Shown here piece after piece: positions 9,012 to 17,300 of a stretch of DNA of 64,000 bases. Under the pieces are notes generated by a model. It saw only the letters and a list, made by a program, of their open reading frames with translations. It did no database searches and was not told where the DNA came from. Each line of letters begins with the position of its first letter. Within the stretch, counting starts at the first letter, position 1. Both the position numbers and the translations under genes were made by a program. The stretch comes from Halogeometricum sp. S1BR25-6 (GTDB lineage: Archaea > Halobacteriota > Halobacteria > Halobacteriales > Haloferacaceae): the NCBI RefSeq assembly GCF_031624495.1, contig NZ_JAMQOP010000002.1, positions 868,001-932,000 on the forward strand. The letters run 5' to 3'.

Positions 9012-9602
9012 GTGGACCTCGCGCTCCTCTACAGCGGCGGAAAAGATTCGACGCTGGCCGCCCTCCTGCTCGATTCGTTCTACGACGTGACGCTCGTCAC
9101 CGCCCGGTTCGGCGTCACGGAAGACTGGATGCACGCGCGGGACGCCGCGGACCGACTCGGTTACGAGTTCGACAGCGTCGAACTGGACCGCGAGGTGGCC
9201 GGAGAGGCCGTCGCGCGGATGGTGGAGGACGGCTACCCCCGCAACGGCATCCAGCGCGTCCACGAACACGCCCTCGAACGCGTCGCGGAGTTGGACGTCG
9301 TCGCCGTCGCGGACGGAACGCGCCGCGACGACCGGGTGCCGACCGTCTCGCGGGCGCAGGCCCAGAGTCTCGAAGACAGACACGACGTCGACTACCTCGC
9401 CCCACTCTCGGGGTTCGGCCGCCGCGCCGTCGATAGACTCGTCGACGCCACCCTCGAAGTGGAAAGCGGCCCCTCCGAGGAGATATCGAAGGGCGACTAC
9501 GAGGGCGAACTGCGAGCGCTCATCGCCGAGAAACACGGGTGGGAGACCGTCTCAAACGTTTTTCCCGACCACGACCAGACGTACGTCCGCGGGCTGAAGT
9601 GA
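9012..9602 (+). CDS. PP-loop ATP pyrophosphatase-like protein (haloarchaeal)
   Basis: A 196-residue protein starting with GTG. The N-terminal LALLYSGGKDSTLAALLL is a perfect PP-loop (SGGKDS), the nucleotide-binding site of the adenine nucleotide alpha hydrolase superfamily, which includes ATP-sulfurylases, asparagine synthetases and tRNA thiolases. No ferredoxin-like, THUMP or zinc-binding domain is attached, so the substrate cannot be named. Haloarchaeal copies are often annotated only as alpha hydrolase or DUF7411 (from memory). It starts five bases after the PDCD5 stop. Linkage to S19e and PDCD5 hints at a translation or RNA modification role. Confidence 0.85.
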   Translation: MDLALLYSGGKDSTLAALLLDSFYDVTLVTARFGVTEDWMHARDAADRLGYEFDSVELDREVAGEAVARMVEDGYPRNGIQRVHEHALERVAELDVVAVADGTRRDDRVPTVSRAQAQSLEDRHDVDYLAPLSGFGRRAVDRLVDATLEVESGPSEEISKGDYEGELRALIAEKHGWETVSNVFPDHDQTYVRGLK

Positions 9603-9657
9603 GCCGTCGAAGCGGAAGCCGAACGACTCTTGCACCGGGCGGGGTACCGGCTTCGTA

Positions 9658-10587
9658 ATGGTCGTTCTCGAACCGGGTATCGTCTACTCCGTGGTCGCCG
9701 CCTTCGTCTGGGGCGTATACATCTTTCTTCTCAAACGGTACTTCGGCGGCTACCCCGGCCCCGTCGTCACCGTCGTCGTCAACGCGTTCGCCATCCTGTG
9801 GTATCTGCCCGTTACCGCGACGCAGACGGACGCCGGGTCGGTGCCGACGCTCGGCGAACTGGGCCTCTTCGGCGTTGGCGTCGTCCTCGGAACGGGGGCG
9901 CTCGTCGGCCTCGCGTTCGTCCTGTTCTTGGACGCGTTGGCGGAGGGGGACGTCTCCTACGTCGCCCCCATCAACAAACTCGTCCCCGTCTTCGTCCTCC
10001 CCATCGAAATCGTCCTCCTGAACCAGTTTCTCGGACCGCTCCAGATCGCGGGCGTCCTCGTGGCGACGCTGGCGGTCTACGTCGCCAACTACCGGGGCGG
10101 GTCGCTCGCGGACCCGCTCAGACGGGCCGCCCACTCCCGCCCCGCGCAACTCGCCCTCGCCAGCGCCGCGCTGTACGCCGCCAGCGACGTCGGAAAGCGG
10201 GTCGCGCTCCAGGAACTCGCCATCCCGACGACCGTCTGGGTGCCCGTCCTCTTCGTCACCGCCGGGATAGCCGTCCTCCCGGTGGCCCTCCGGCGGTGGA
10301 CGAGCGTTCGCGGCGCGCTTCCGCGGTTCGCCGCCGCGGGCGGCGTCGTCGCCCTCGGCGAACACGTCACCTCGACGGCGTTCGCGCTCGTCCCCGCGAG
10401 CGTCGCCTCGCCCATCGTCAACACGCAGGCCATCGTCGCCGTGATTCTCGGGGGCGTGCTCCTGCGCGAACGCGACTTCGGCATCCGGCTCGTCGCGGCG
10501 GTGCTGGCCGTCGCGGGCGTCTCGCTCATCGCCGTCGGCGGCGACGTCCGCTCCCTCGCCGACGTCGCGGCCGCGCTGCCGTTCTGA
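9658..10587 (+). CDS. EamA/DMT family transporter
   Basis: A 309-residue protein with ten predicted membrane segments in two halves, each an EamA-like repeat. The first half begins PGIVYSVVAAFVWGVYIFLL and the second begins after the loop at about residues 145-165 (RAAHSRPAQLALASAALYA). The late APASVASPIVNTQ-like stretch (VPASVASPIVNTQAIVAVIL) and the final helix pair match the drug/metabolite transporter superfamily. Substrate unknown. It is upstream of hisS, in the same direction. Confidence 0.88.
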   Translation: MVVLEPGIVYSVVAAFVWGVYIFLLKRYFGGYPGPVVTVVVNAFAILWYLPVTATQTDAGSVPTLGELGLFGVGVVLGTGALVGLAFVLFLDALAEGDVSYVAPINKLVPVFVLPIEIVLLNQFLGPLQIAGVLVATLAVYVANYRGGSLADPLRRAAHSRPAQLALASAALYAASDVGKRVALQELAIPTTVWVPVLFVTAGIAVLPVALRRWTSVRGALPRFAAAGGVVALGEHVTSTAFALVPASVASPIVNTQAIVAVILGGVLLRERDFGIRLVAAVLAVAGVSLIAVGGDVRSLADVAAALPF

Positions 10588-10671
10588 CGGTCGTCCCGCG
10601 GCCGGACGGCGGGCGCCGCATCTGCGCCCGCGTTCAACAGTTTCAAGCGCGAGAGCACCGAATCGCCGCCC

Positions 10672-11967
10672 ATGTACGACCGACTCAAGGGATTTCGCGA
10701 CTTCTACTCCGAGGAGATGTCCGCTCGACGTGAGGCGTTCGACGCCGTCGAGGACGCCGCGGCGCGCTACGGCTTCCGCGAAATCGGGACGCCGGCGCTC
10801 GAACGGACGCAGATGTACGTCGACAAGAGCGGCGAGGAAATCGTCGAGGAACTGTACGCCTTCGAGGACAAAGGTGGAAGAGAAGTGTCGCTGACGCCCG
10901 AGTTGACGCCGACGGTGGCCCGGATGGTCGTCGCCAAACAGCAGGAACTCTCGAAGCCCATCAAGTGGGTCTCCACGCGGCCGTTCTGGCGGTTCGAGCA
11001 GGTCCAGCAGGGGCGCTTCCGCGAGTTCTACCAGACCAACATCGACGTGTTCGGCTCCTCGGAACCCGAGGCCGACGCCGAGGTGCTTGCCGTCGCCGCC
11101 GACGCCCTCACCTCGCTGGGCCTCACGAGCGAGGACTTCGAGTTCCGCGTCTCCCACCGCGACATCCTCGGCGGCCTCCTCGATTCGTTCGACAGCGAGG
11201 TCGATTCGAGGGACGCCATCCGCGCCGTCGACAAGCGCGCGAAGGTCGAAGACGAGGAGTACCTCGGTCTGCTCTCGGACGCCGGCCTCTCGTACGACCA
11301 GGCGCGGGAGTTCGACGACCTCATCGCCGCGGGCGACCTCGACGAGATAGCCGAGTTCGGCGGCGACGACGTGGCCGACGCCGTCGAGAACCTGCGCGAG
11401 GTGCTCGCCGCCGCCGAGGACTTCGGCGCGGGCGAGTTCTGCGAGGTGTCCCTGACGACCGCCCGCGGACTGGACTACTACACGGGCGTCGTCTTCGAGT
11501 GCTTCGACTCCACGGGCGACGTCTCGCGCGCGGCGTTCGGCGGCGGCCGCTACGACGACCTCATCGAGGACTTCGGCGGCCAACCGACGCCCGCCGTCGG
11601 CGTCGCCCTCGGCGACGCGACACTCCAACTGCTCTGCGAACGCGCGGGCGTCTGGCCCGACGAGGAACTGCGAACCGACTACTACGTGCTCACCGTCGGC
11701 GACACGCGTGGCGTCGCCTCCCGCGTCGCCGGCGACCTGCGCGACGGCGGCAACGTCGTCGAGACGGACGTCGCGGGCCGCAGTTTCGGCGCGCAGATGG
11801 GCTACGCCGACTCCGTGAACGCCGAGACGGTCGTCATCGTCGGCGAACAGGACTTGGAGAACGACGAGGTGACGGTAAAGGACATGGAGTCGGGCGAGCA
11901 GACCACCGCGCCCGTGGACGAGTTCCCCGGCGACCGCGAGCGACCGACGTACGACGACTTCGCCTAA
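10672..11967 (+). CDS. hisS: Histidyl-tRNA synthetase
   Basis: A 431-residue class II aminoacyl-tRNA synthetase. It has motif 1 near residues 30-60 (FREIGTPALE, KSGEEIVEELYAFEDKGG), motif 2 (RPFWRFEQVQQGRFREFYQ), the histidine-specific signature GLDYYTGVVFE, motif 3 (FGGGRYDDLI) and a C-terminal anticodon-binding domain from about residue 335. Length and motifs are all standard. The downstream 185 bp before the next gene show no other recognisable feature. Confidence 0.97.
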   Translation: MYDRLKGFRDFYSEEMSARREAFDAVEDAAARYGFREIGTPALERTQMYVDKSGEEIVEELYAFEDKGGREVSLTPELTPTVARMVVAKQQELSKPIKWVSTRPFWRFEQVQQGRFREFYQTNIDVFGSSEPEADAEVLAVAADALTSLGLTSEDFEFRVSHRDILGGLLDSFDSEVDSRDAIRAVDKRAKVEDEEYLGLLSDAGLSYDQAREFDDLIAAGDLDEIAEFGGDDVADAVENLREVLAAAEDFGAGEFCEVSLTTARGLDYYTGVVFECFDSTGDVSRAAFGGGRYDDLIEDFGGQPTPAVGVALGDATLQLLCERAGVWPDEELRTDYYVLTVGDTRGVASRVAGDLRDGGNVVETDVAGRSFGAQMGYADSVNAETVVIVGEQDLENDEVTVKDMESGEQTTAPVDEFPGDRERPTYDDFA

Positions 11968-12152
11968 GCGGTCGAGTCGGGGCAGGGGGTGGGCGGCGAT
12001 AGCCGGATGACCGCCGCGGGCGGGACTGAGAGGGGCGACGGGGCTTTCGAGATGTTCTCGGCAGCTTTCACAGAGACGTCCGTTAGAACCCTCAGTATCC
12101 CATAAAGTCGCGTGCGGACTACAGAGAATGCATACGGCAGAGCAGGTGGCTC

Positions 12153-12425
12153 CTATCGACCGAAGCGAGAACGCAACAACTCAACTCCACCTCGAAAGAC
12201 GAGCGCATAGCTGACGAGGATACCGAGGAGGTACGAGAAGAGCAGGTACGAATTGGCACCGAGACCGACAGACTCTGAGAACCGAAACAACGCCGGTATC
12301 GCGGAGTCTCGGAAGACGAAGAGCGTCGCGAACAGGTAGAAGAGCGTACTCGAAAAGAGAGATGCACTAACGACGAACAGCCCTGTTCGGAGGGAGACTT
12401 TGCCGATTCTCCTGATTTCACTCAC
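12153..12425 (-). CDS. Small two-helix membrane protein, unknown function
   Basis: A 90-residue protein with two hydrophobic segments (about residues 14-38 and 55-77). It has positively charged ends (MSEIRRIGKVSLR, GVELLRSRFGR), the usual pattern for a small inner-membrane protein. Base composition here is clearly less GC-rich than in neighbouring genes, which may mean recent acquisition or weak selection. No family recognised. The flanks 11968-12152 and 12426-12609 are non-coding and show nothing I can identify. Confidence 0.55.
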   Translation of the reverse strand: MSEIRRIGKVSLRTGLFVVSASLFSSTLFYLFATLFVFRDSAIPALFRFSESVGLGANSYLLFSYLLGILVSYALVFRGGVELLRSRFGR

Positions 12426-12609
12426 TGCTCGTGTGAATCCACCACACGCATTTCAGCGTTCTGTCGTGACCGACTTACGACCTCTATTCAGCACCGCAAC
12501 CAAACCACCAGCAACGAAGCGTTTCAACGGAGCTAAAGAGACCTAGTCAACGATAGCAGCGAGCAACCGGCCGTCAGACATACCACGGACCGGGGATTCG
12601 TCACCGAGT

Positions 12610-14052
12610 ATGACCGACACGCGCCCCAACGTGTTGTTCCTCCTCACGGACCAAGAGCGCGCGGACCTCCTCGCCCCGGAGGGCCTCCCCGTCGAGACGC
12701 CGAACCTCGACCGACTCCGCGACGAGGGAACGTGGTTCGACCGGGCGTACACGCCGGTGGGCATCTGTACCAGCGCGCGGGCGTCGCTCCTGACCGGACT
12801 GTACCCGCACGCGCACGGGATGCTGAACAACAGCCACGAAGCGGACGCGATTCGGACGGACCTGCCCGAAGGGATGCCCACGTTCGGCGAGCGACTCGCC
12901 GAGGCGGGCTACGAGAACACGTACGCGGGCAAGTGGCACGTCGGGCAGACGCGCGGTCCGGAGTCGTTCGGGTTCGAGTACTTCGGCGGGAGCGACGACC
13001 ACCACGACGACTTGGACGTGCGCTACAAGCGCTACAAGGAGTCGCTCGACGTCGAGGAGGAGACGGTCGAAGACGCCGTGTACGCCGACGACGGCGAGGG
13101 CGGGATGCTCGTCTCGGGCACCTCGTCGCTCCCGCCGGAGGCGACGCGGACGTACTTCCTCGCGGAGTTGACGATAGAGGCCATCGAGCGGCGGGCTGAG
13201 GGGGAGGAGGGCGAGGACGCGGACGCCCCGTTCTTCCACCGAACGGACTTCCTCGGACCGCACCACCCCTACGTCGTCCCCGAGCCGTACGCCTCGATGT
13301 ACGACCCCGAGGAAATCGAGCCGTGGCCCTCCTACGCCGAGACGTTCGAGGGGAAACCACGGGTGCACGAGCAGTACACCCGCTACCGCGGCGTCGACGA
13401 CTTCGACTGGGAGACGTGGTCGGAACTGGTGGCCAACTACTTCGGCTTCGTGACGTTCATCGACGACCAAGTGGGACGGATACTCGACGCCCTCGCGGAG
13501 TACGAACTCGACGAGGAGACAGTCGTCGTCCACGCCGCCGACCACGGCGACTTCACCGGGTCGCACCGCCAGTTCAACAAGGGACCGCTGATGTACGAGC
13601 AGACCTACCGGATTCCGCTCGTCGTTCGCGACCCGACGCGCGAGACGGTCGACGAGAGCGACGCGTTCGTCCGCCTGCACGACCTGATGCCGACGTTCCT
13701 CGACTGGGGGGACGCCGAGGTGCCCGACGGACTCCACGCCCGAAGTCTGCTCCCCCTCCTCGTCGGCGACGACACCGACGACTGGCCCGACGCCGTCTAC
13801 GCGCAGTACCACGGCGACGAGTTCGGACTCTACTCCCAGCGGATGCTTCGAACGGAGCGCTACAAGTTTGTCTACAACGGCCCGGACACGAACGAACTGT
13901 ACGACCTGCGCGAGGACCCGCACGAACTCCGGAACCTCGCGGACCACCCGCACTACGAGGACGCGAAAGCGGAGTTACAGGAGGCGCTGGTCGAACGGAT
14001 GAACGAGGTGGACGACCCGCTTCGAAAGTGGGTGCCGAAGTCGTTCCGCTGA
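12610..14052 (+). CDS. Sulfatase family hydrolase
   Basis: A 480-residue alkaline-phosphatase-superfamily enzyme. The N-terminus (RPNVLFLLTDQERAD) carries the first metal-binding aspartate. The formylglycine-site region is GICTSARASLLTG, with Cys53 and Arg57 in place but Ser instead of the usual Pro at the third position. The site AGKWHVGQ, the later HAADHGDFTG metal ligands and the C-terminal YDLREDPHELRNLADHP are typical of choline-sulfatase/phosphonate-hydrolase-like sulfatases. It probably removes sulfate esters, if Cys53 is converted to formylglycine. It is convergent with a second superfamily member. No formylglycine-generating enzyme is seen in the window. Confidence 0.88.
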   Translation: MTDTRPNVLFLLTDQERADLLAPEGLPVETPNLDRLRDEGTWFDRAYTPVGICTSARASLLTGLYPHAHGMLNNSHEADAIRTDLPEGMPTFGERLAEAGYENTYAGKWHVGQTRGPESFGFEYFGGSDDHHDDLDVRYKRYKESLDVEEETVEDAVYADDGEGGMLVSGTSSLPPEATRTYFLAELTIEAIERRAEGEEGEDADAPFFHRTDFLGPHHPYVVPEPYASMYDPEEIEPWPSYAETFEGKPRVHEQYTRYRGVDDFDWETWSELVANYFGFVTFIDDQVGRILDALAEYELDEETVVVHAADHGDFTGSHRQFNKGPLMYEQTYRIPLVVRDPTRETVDESDAFVRLHDLMPTFLDWGDAEVPDGLHARSLLPLLVGDDTDDWPDAVYAQYHGDEFGLYSQRMLRTERYKFVYNGPDTNELYDLREDPHELRNLADHPHYEDAKAELQEALVERMNEVDDPLRKWVPKSFR

Positions 14053-14082
14053 GCGGCGGAAAGGAAAGCGAAGCGGAGAGCG

Positions 14083-15531
14083 TTACATGTAGCCGAGGTC
14101 CGAGAGTCGCTCGCGCGTCGAGTCGTTCATCGACACCTCGCCGCTCTTCTCGGCGTGGTCGAACGAGTCGTGCCACTGGTCGAGACGGTCCGAGAGCAGT
14201 CGGGTCCGCTCCTCGTTGCCCGACACGCGGTTCCACGTCTCGTCGGGGTCGCGGTCGACGCGGTAGAACCACTCGTCGCCGTCGGAGGCGCGCACGTATT
14301 TCTCCTCGTCCGTCCGAACCGAGCGGAGCGACCGGTCGAACTCGCGGACGCGATCAGGCACCTCGCCGAACCGCGCTTCGAGTTGCTCCGGGGACGGTTG
14401 CGGGGCGACGTACTCCGCGAAGACGGCGTCCCGCGGGTCCGAGTCGGCGTCCGGATGGAGCGACCGGGCGTGCATCTGCCGGCGGAACTCGGGAGCATCC
14501 ACGTCCGCGGCGTCGAGGAGTGTCGGCGCGGCGTCGAGCGTCTGGACGAGGCCGTCGCGTCGCCCCTCCTCGAACGGCCCGCCGTGGAACACCATCGGGA
14601 CGTGCAGGAGCGAGTCGTACAGATTGTACTGGTGGCCGAAGAAGCCGTGATGGCCGACGTTCTCGCCGTGGTCGCTGAGCACGACGAGTATCGTGTCCTC
14701 CCACTCGCCGGCGGAGGTGAGAGCGTCGCGCACCCGGGCGAGGTGGTCGTCGGTGTACGCGAGGGCGCCGCGATAGAGCGCGTGGAGTATCTCGAACTCG
14801 CGGTCGTTGAGTCGGTACTCGCCCACGTCGTACGCGCGCGGGTCCTGCCGGAGCGTCATCGCCTCGTCGTACGAGACGTCCGGCGGGAGGTACTGCTCGG
14901 CGTACTCGCGCGGCGGGCGGTACTCGACGTGCGGTTCGACGTAGTTCAAAAAGAGGAAGAACGGCGACTCCGCGTCCCGGTCGCCGAGCCACGATTCGAC
15001 CCACGAAGTGGCGCGTTCGGCGCCGTCGCCGTCGGCCAACTCGTCGTAGACGAGATTCGCCGCGTTGACCAGCGGGTTGCCGTCGAACAGGCGGTCGCTC
15101 GCGGCGCGGAGTTTCGCCATCGGGTGCTCCGCGCGGGTGACCGTTCCGAGGTCGGTGTCCGACTGGACGTACTGCCAGCCCTTCCGGAGGGTGTCGAATC
15201 CGCGGTGGAAGCCGAACTCCTCGGTGACCCAGGTGTTGTTCGAGACGCCGACCGTCTCGTAGCCGTCGTCGGAGAACACTTCCGCCAGCGTGCGCAGGTC
15301 GTCGTCGAGGTAGGTGTGGTCGCCGTGCGCGCCGTGCTGAGAGGGGTAGGTGCCGGTGAACAGCGAGGCGTGCGACGGGAGGGTCCACGGCGCCGCGGAG
15401 AAGGCGTTCGTGAACTCCGTCCCGGACGCCGCGATGTCCCCGAGCGTCGACATCGGCGAGGAGGACGCAGGCACCGTGTCGCGACCGCGGACGGTGTCGA
15501 CGACGGTGACGACGACGTTGGGGCGGGTCAT
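14083..15531 (-). CDS. Sulfatase-like alkaline phosphatase superfamily protein with Thr in the nucleophile position
   Basis: A 482-residue member of the same superfamily as its convergent neighbour. The motif aligned with the sulfatase CxPxR site reads TLPSHASLFTG (Thr50, His54), so formylglycine cannot form. A Thr nucleophile, as in phosphoethanolamine or lipoteichoic-type transferases, is more likely. Metal-binding VVDTVRGRD and LSDHGENVGHHG are present. Annotation pipelines call these sulfatases. I infer a phosphodiesterase, phosphotransferase or divergent sulfatase. No signal peptide or membrane segment is visible. Haloarchaeal genes of this type often lie in sugar/glycosylation regions, but none is seen here. 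Confidence 0.85.
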   Translation of the reverse strand: MTRPNVVVTVVDTVRGRDTVPASSSPMSTLGDIAASGTEFTNAFSAAPWTLPSHASLFTGTYPSQHGAHGDHTYLDDDLRTLAEVFSDDGYETVGVSNNTWVTEEFGFHRGFDTLRKGWQYVQSDTDLGTVTRAEHPMAKLRAASDRLFDGNPLVNAANLVYDELADGDGAERATSWVESWLGDRDAESPFFLFLNYVEPHVEYRPPREYAEQYLPPDVSYDEAMTLRQDPRAYDVGEYRLNDREFEILHALYRGALAYTDDHLARVRDALTSAGEWEDTILVVLSDHGENVGHHGFFGHQYNLYDSLLHVPMVFHGGPFEEGRRDGLVQTLDAAPTLLDAADVDAPEFRRQMHARSLHPDADSDPRDAVFAEYVAPQPSPEQLEARFGEVPDRVREFDRSLRSVRTDEEKYVRASDGDEWFYRVDRDPDETWNRVSGNEERTRLLSDRLDQWHDSFDHAEKSGEVSMNDSTRERLSDLGYM

Positions 15532-15644
15532 CCGCCGCGCCGCTCCCCTCGACCCCTCGACCCGGTCGACGGGGCGCGGCCGAGATGTAACTTTCGCGTT
15601 GTCATGATAGGAAAATTACCTCAAACGGGTTTCGTTCTTCGGGC

Positions 15645-15653
15645 TGTATATAC
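15645..15653 (+). promoter_or_regulatory. TATA box of truA (leaderless GTG start)
   Basis: TGTATATAC is centred about 23 bases before the GTG at 15672, so transcription is predicted to begin at or next to the start codon. This supports the GTG rather than a later in-frame start. Confidence 0.6.
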
Positions 15654-15671
15654 AGCGACGGCGTCGAAATC

Positions 15672-16550
15672 GTGGCCGATAAGGCCGGAGGCCACCCAGA
15701 TGCGTCCGTGCGCGCCTTCCGCATCGCCTACGACGGCCGACCGTTCTACGGTTTCCAGCGTCAGCCGTCGGTGCCGACGGTGGAGAACGCGCTGTTCGAC
15801 GCCCTCGACCGACTGGGCGCGTTCGACGCGGCGGCGGACCGGAGACCGCCCGGCTACGCCGCTGCCGGCCGGACGGACGCCGGAGTCTCCGCCCTCGGCC
15901 AGACCGTCGGGTTCGACTGCCCGGAGTGGTGCACGCCGCGCGCGCTGAACGCCGAACTGCCCGCCGACGTCCGCGCGTGGGCGGCCGGCGACGCCCCCGA
16001 GGGGTTCCACGCGACGCACGACGCCGTCCGCCGCGAGTACGTCTACGACCGGTACGCGCCGGACGCCGACCCCGAACTCGCCCGCGCGGCGGCCGACGCC
16101 CTCTCGGGCGAACACGATTTCCACAACCTCACCGGCGACGACGTCGGAACGGTCAGGGAGACGTCGGTGCGCGTCGAACCCGACGGGGAGTTCCTCGTCG
16201 TGCGCGTCGCCGCCGACGGCTTTCCGTACCAACTCGTCCGCCGCCTCGTCAGCCTCCTCCACGGCGTCGCCGCGGGCGAGCGGTCGCCGGACGCCGTCGA
16301 GGACGTCCTCGGACCCGAACCGCTGACCGGACCCGAGGGCATCCCCACCGCGCCGCCGGAACCGCTTCTGCTCGAACGGGTGACGTATCCGAACGTGACG
16401 TTCGAGCGCGACCCGCAGGCCGCCGAGAGCGCCGCGGAGATATTCGAGTCGCGACGGCGGGACGGCCTCGTCCGCGCCCGCGTCGCCGGGCGGATTCGCG
16501 CGGGCGTGGCGGACGGGGATGGGGACGAAGACGGGAACGGCGAACTATAG
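15672..16550 (+). CDS. truA: tRNA pseudouridine(38-40) synthase TruA
   Basis: A 292-residue enzyme that isomerises uridine in the tRNA anticodon arm. The N-terminal FRIAYDGRPFYGFQRQPSVP and the catalytic motif AAGRTDAGVSALGQ, with the essential Asp in RTDAGV, are diagnostic. The second domain has EHDFHNLTGDD and PYQLVRRLVSLL. The acidic/glycine C-terminal tail is a haloarchaeal addition. The start is a GTG at about the distance from a TATA box expected for a leaderless mRNA. It is transcribed divergently from the sulfatase-like gene. Confidence 0.95.
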   Translation: MADKAGGHPDASVRAFRIAYDGRPFYGFQRQPSVPTVENALFDALDRLGAFDAAADRRPPGYAAAGRTDAGVSALGQTVGFDCPEWCTPRALNAELPADVRAWAAGDAPEGFHATHDAVRREYVYDRYAPDADPELARAAADALSGEHDFHNLTGDDVGTVRETSVRVEPDGEFLVVRVAADGFPYQLVRRLVSLLHGVAAGERSPDAVEDVLGPEPLTGPEGIPTAPPEPLLLERVTYPNVTFERDPQAAESAAEIFESRRRDGLVRARVAGRIRAGVADGDGDEDGNGEL

Positions 16551-16625
16551 AGTCTCGGTAGCCGAACGAAGCCGAACGGGGGCCTCATAGCAACCTCTTG
16601 GTGAATCGGCCTCCGACCCGCGCGT

Positions 16626-17273
16626 ATGTGCTACGACGCGGTCATCTTCGACATCGACGGCGTCCTGACGACGCCGACGGCGATGGACGTCCGGCGGACG
16701 GCCGTGCGCGCGGCGTTCGAGGAGTTCGGGGCGGACCCGACAGCCGAGGAAGTGGACGGCGTCGTCCACGGCGGCCTGACGCGCGTTCGTCGCGTCTGCG
16801 AGGTGCACGGCGTCGACTGGGAGACGTTCTGGCCGCGCCGCGAGGCGCGGGCGGCGGCCGCTCACCGGGCGGCGATGGAACGCGATGAGAAGCGCCCGTA
16901 CCCCGACGTGTCGGCGCTCTCGGAGTTCGACCGAACCCTCGCCGTCGTGAGCGACGACCAGCGCGAGACGGTGGAGGCGACGCTCGACCGATTCGACCTC
17001 GCGGACCTGTTCGACGCCGTCTACGGTCGCGAACCGACCGTCGAGGGCTACCGAAACCGCAAGCCCTCGCCGCACTACCTCGAACGCGCCGCCGAGGAAC
17101 TCGGGGCCGACAGCGTCCTCTGCGTCGGCGACAGCAACGTCGACGTGCTCGCGGCGAACCGCGCGGGCGCGGACTCGGCGTTCGTCCGCCGACCGCACCG
17201 CGACGGCTACCGACTCGCCGCGGACCCGACCTACGAGGTGGAATCGCTGGAGGAAGTCGCGGCGCTCTGTTGA
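16626..17273 (+). CDS. HAD superfamily hydrolase
   Basis: A 215-residue haloacid-dehalogenase-like phosphatase. Motif I is FDIDGVLTTP with the nucleophile/acid pair DxD near residues 9-11. Motif II is AVVSDDQRE, the motif III lysine is in RKPSPHYL-like NRKPSPHYLERA, and motif IV is VLCVGDSNVDVLAA. A helical cap lies between motifs I and II. It probably dephosphorylates a small phosphorylated metabolite, which cannot be specified. It follows truA in the same direction with a 75-bp gap. Confidence 0.9.
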   Translation: MCYDAVIFDIDGVLTTPTAMDVRRTAVRAAFEEFGADPTAEEVDGVVHGGLTRVRRVCEVHGVDWETFWPRREARAAAAHRAAMERDEKRPYPDVSALSEFDRTLAVVSDDQRETVEATLDRFDLADLFDAVYGREPTVEGYRNRKPSPHYLERAAEELGADSVLCVGDSNVDVLAANRAGADSAFVRRPHRDGYRLAADPTYEVESLEEVAALC

Positions 17274-17300
17274 CCGGCGGAACGTCCGCCGTCGACCCGT

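Noticed and set aside
9520-11628. Long open frame of about 700 codons on the minus strand
   Set aside because: It lies antisense to the EamA and hisS genes, is Arg/Glu/Asp/Gly repeat-like and matches no family. High GC at third codon positions makes such antisense frames common.
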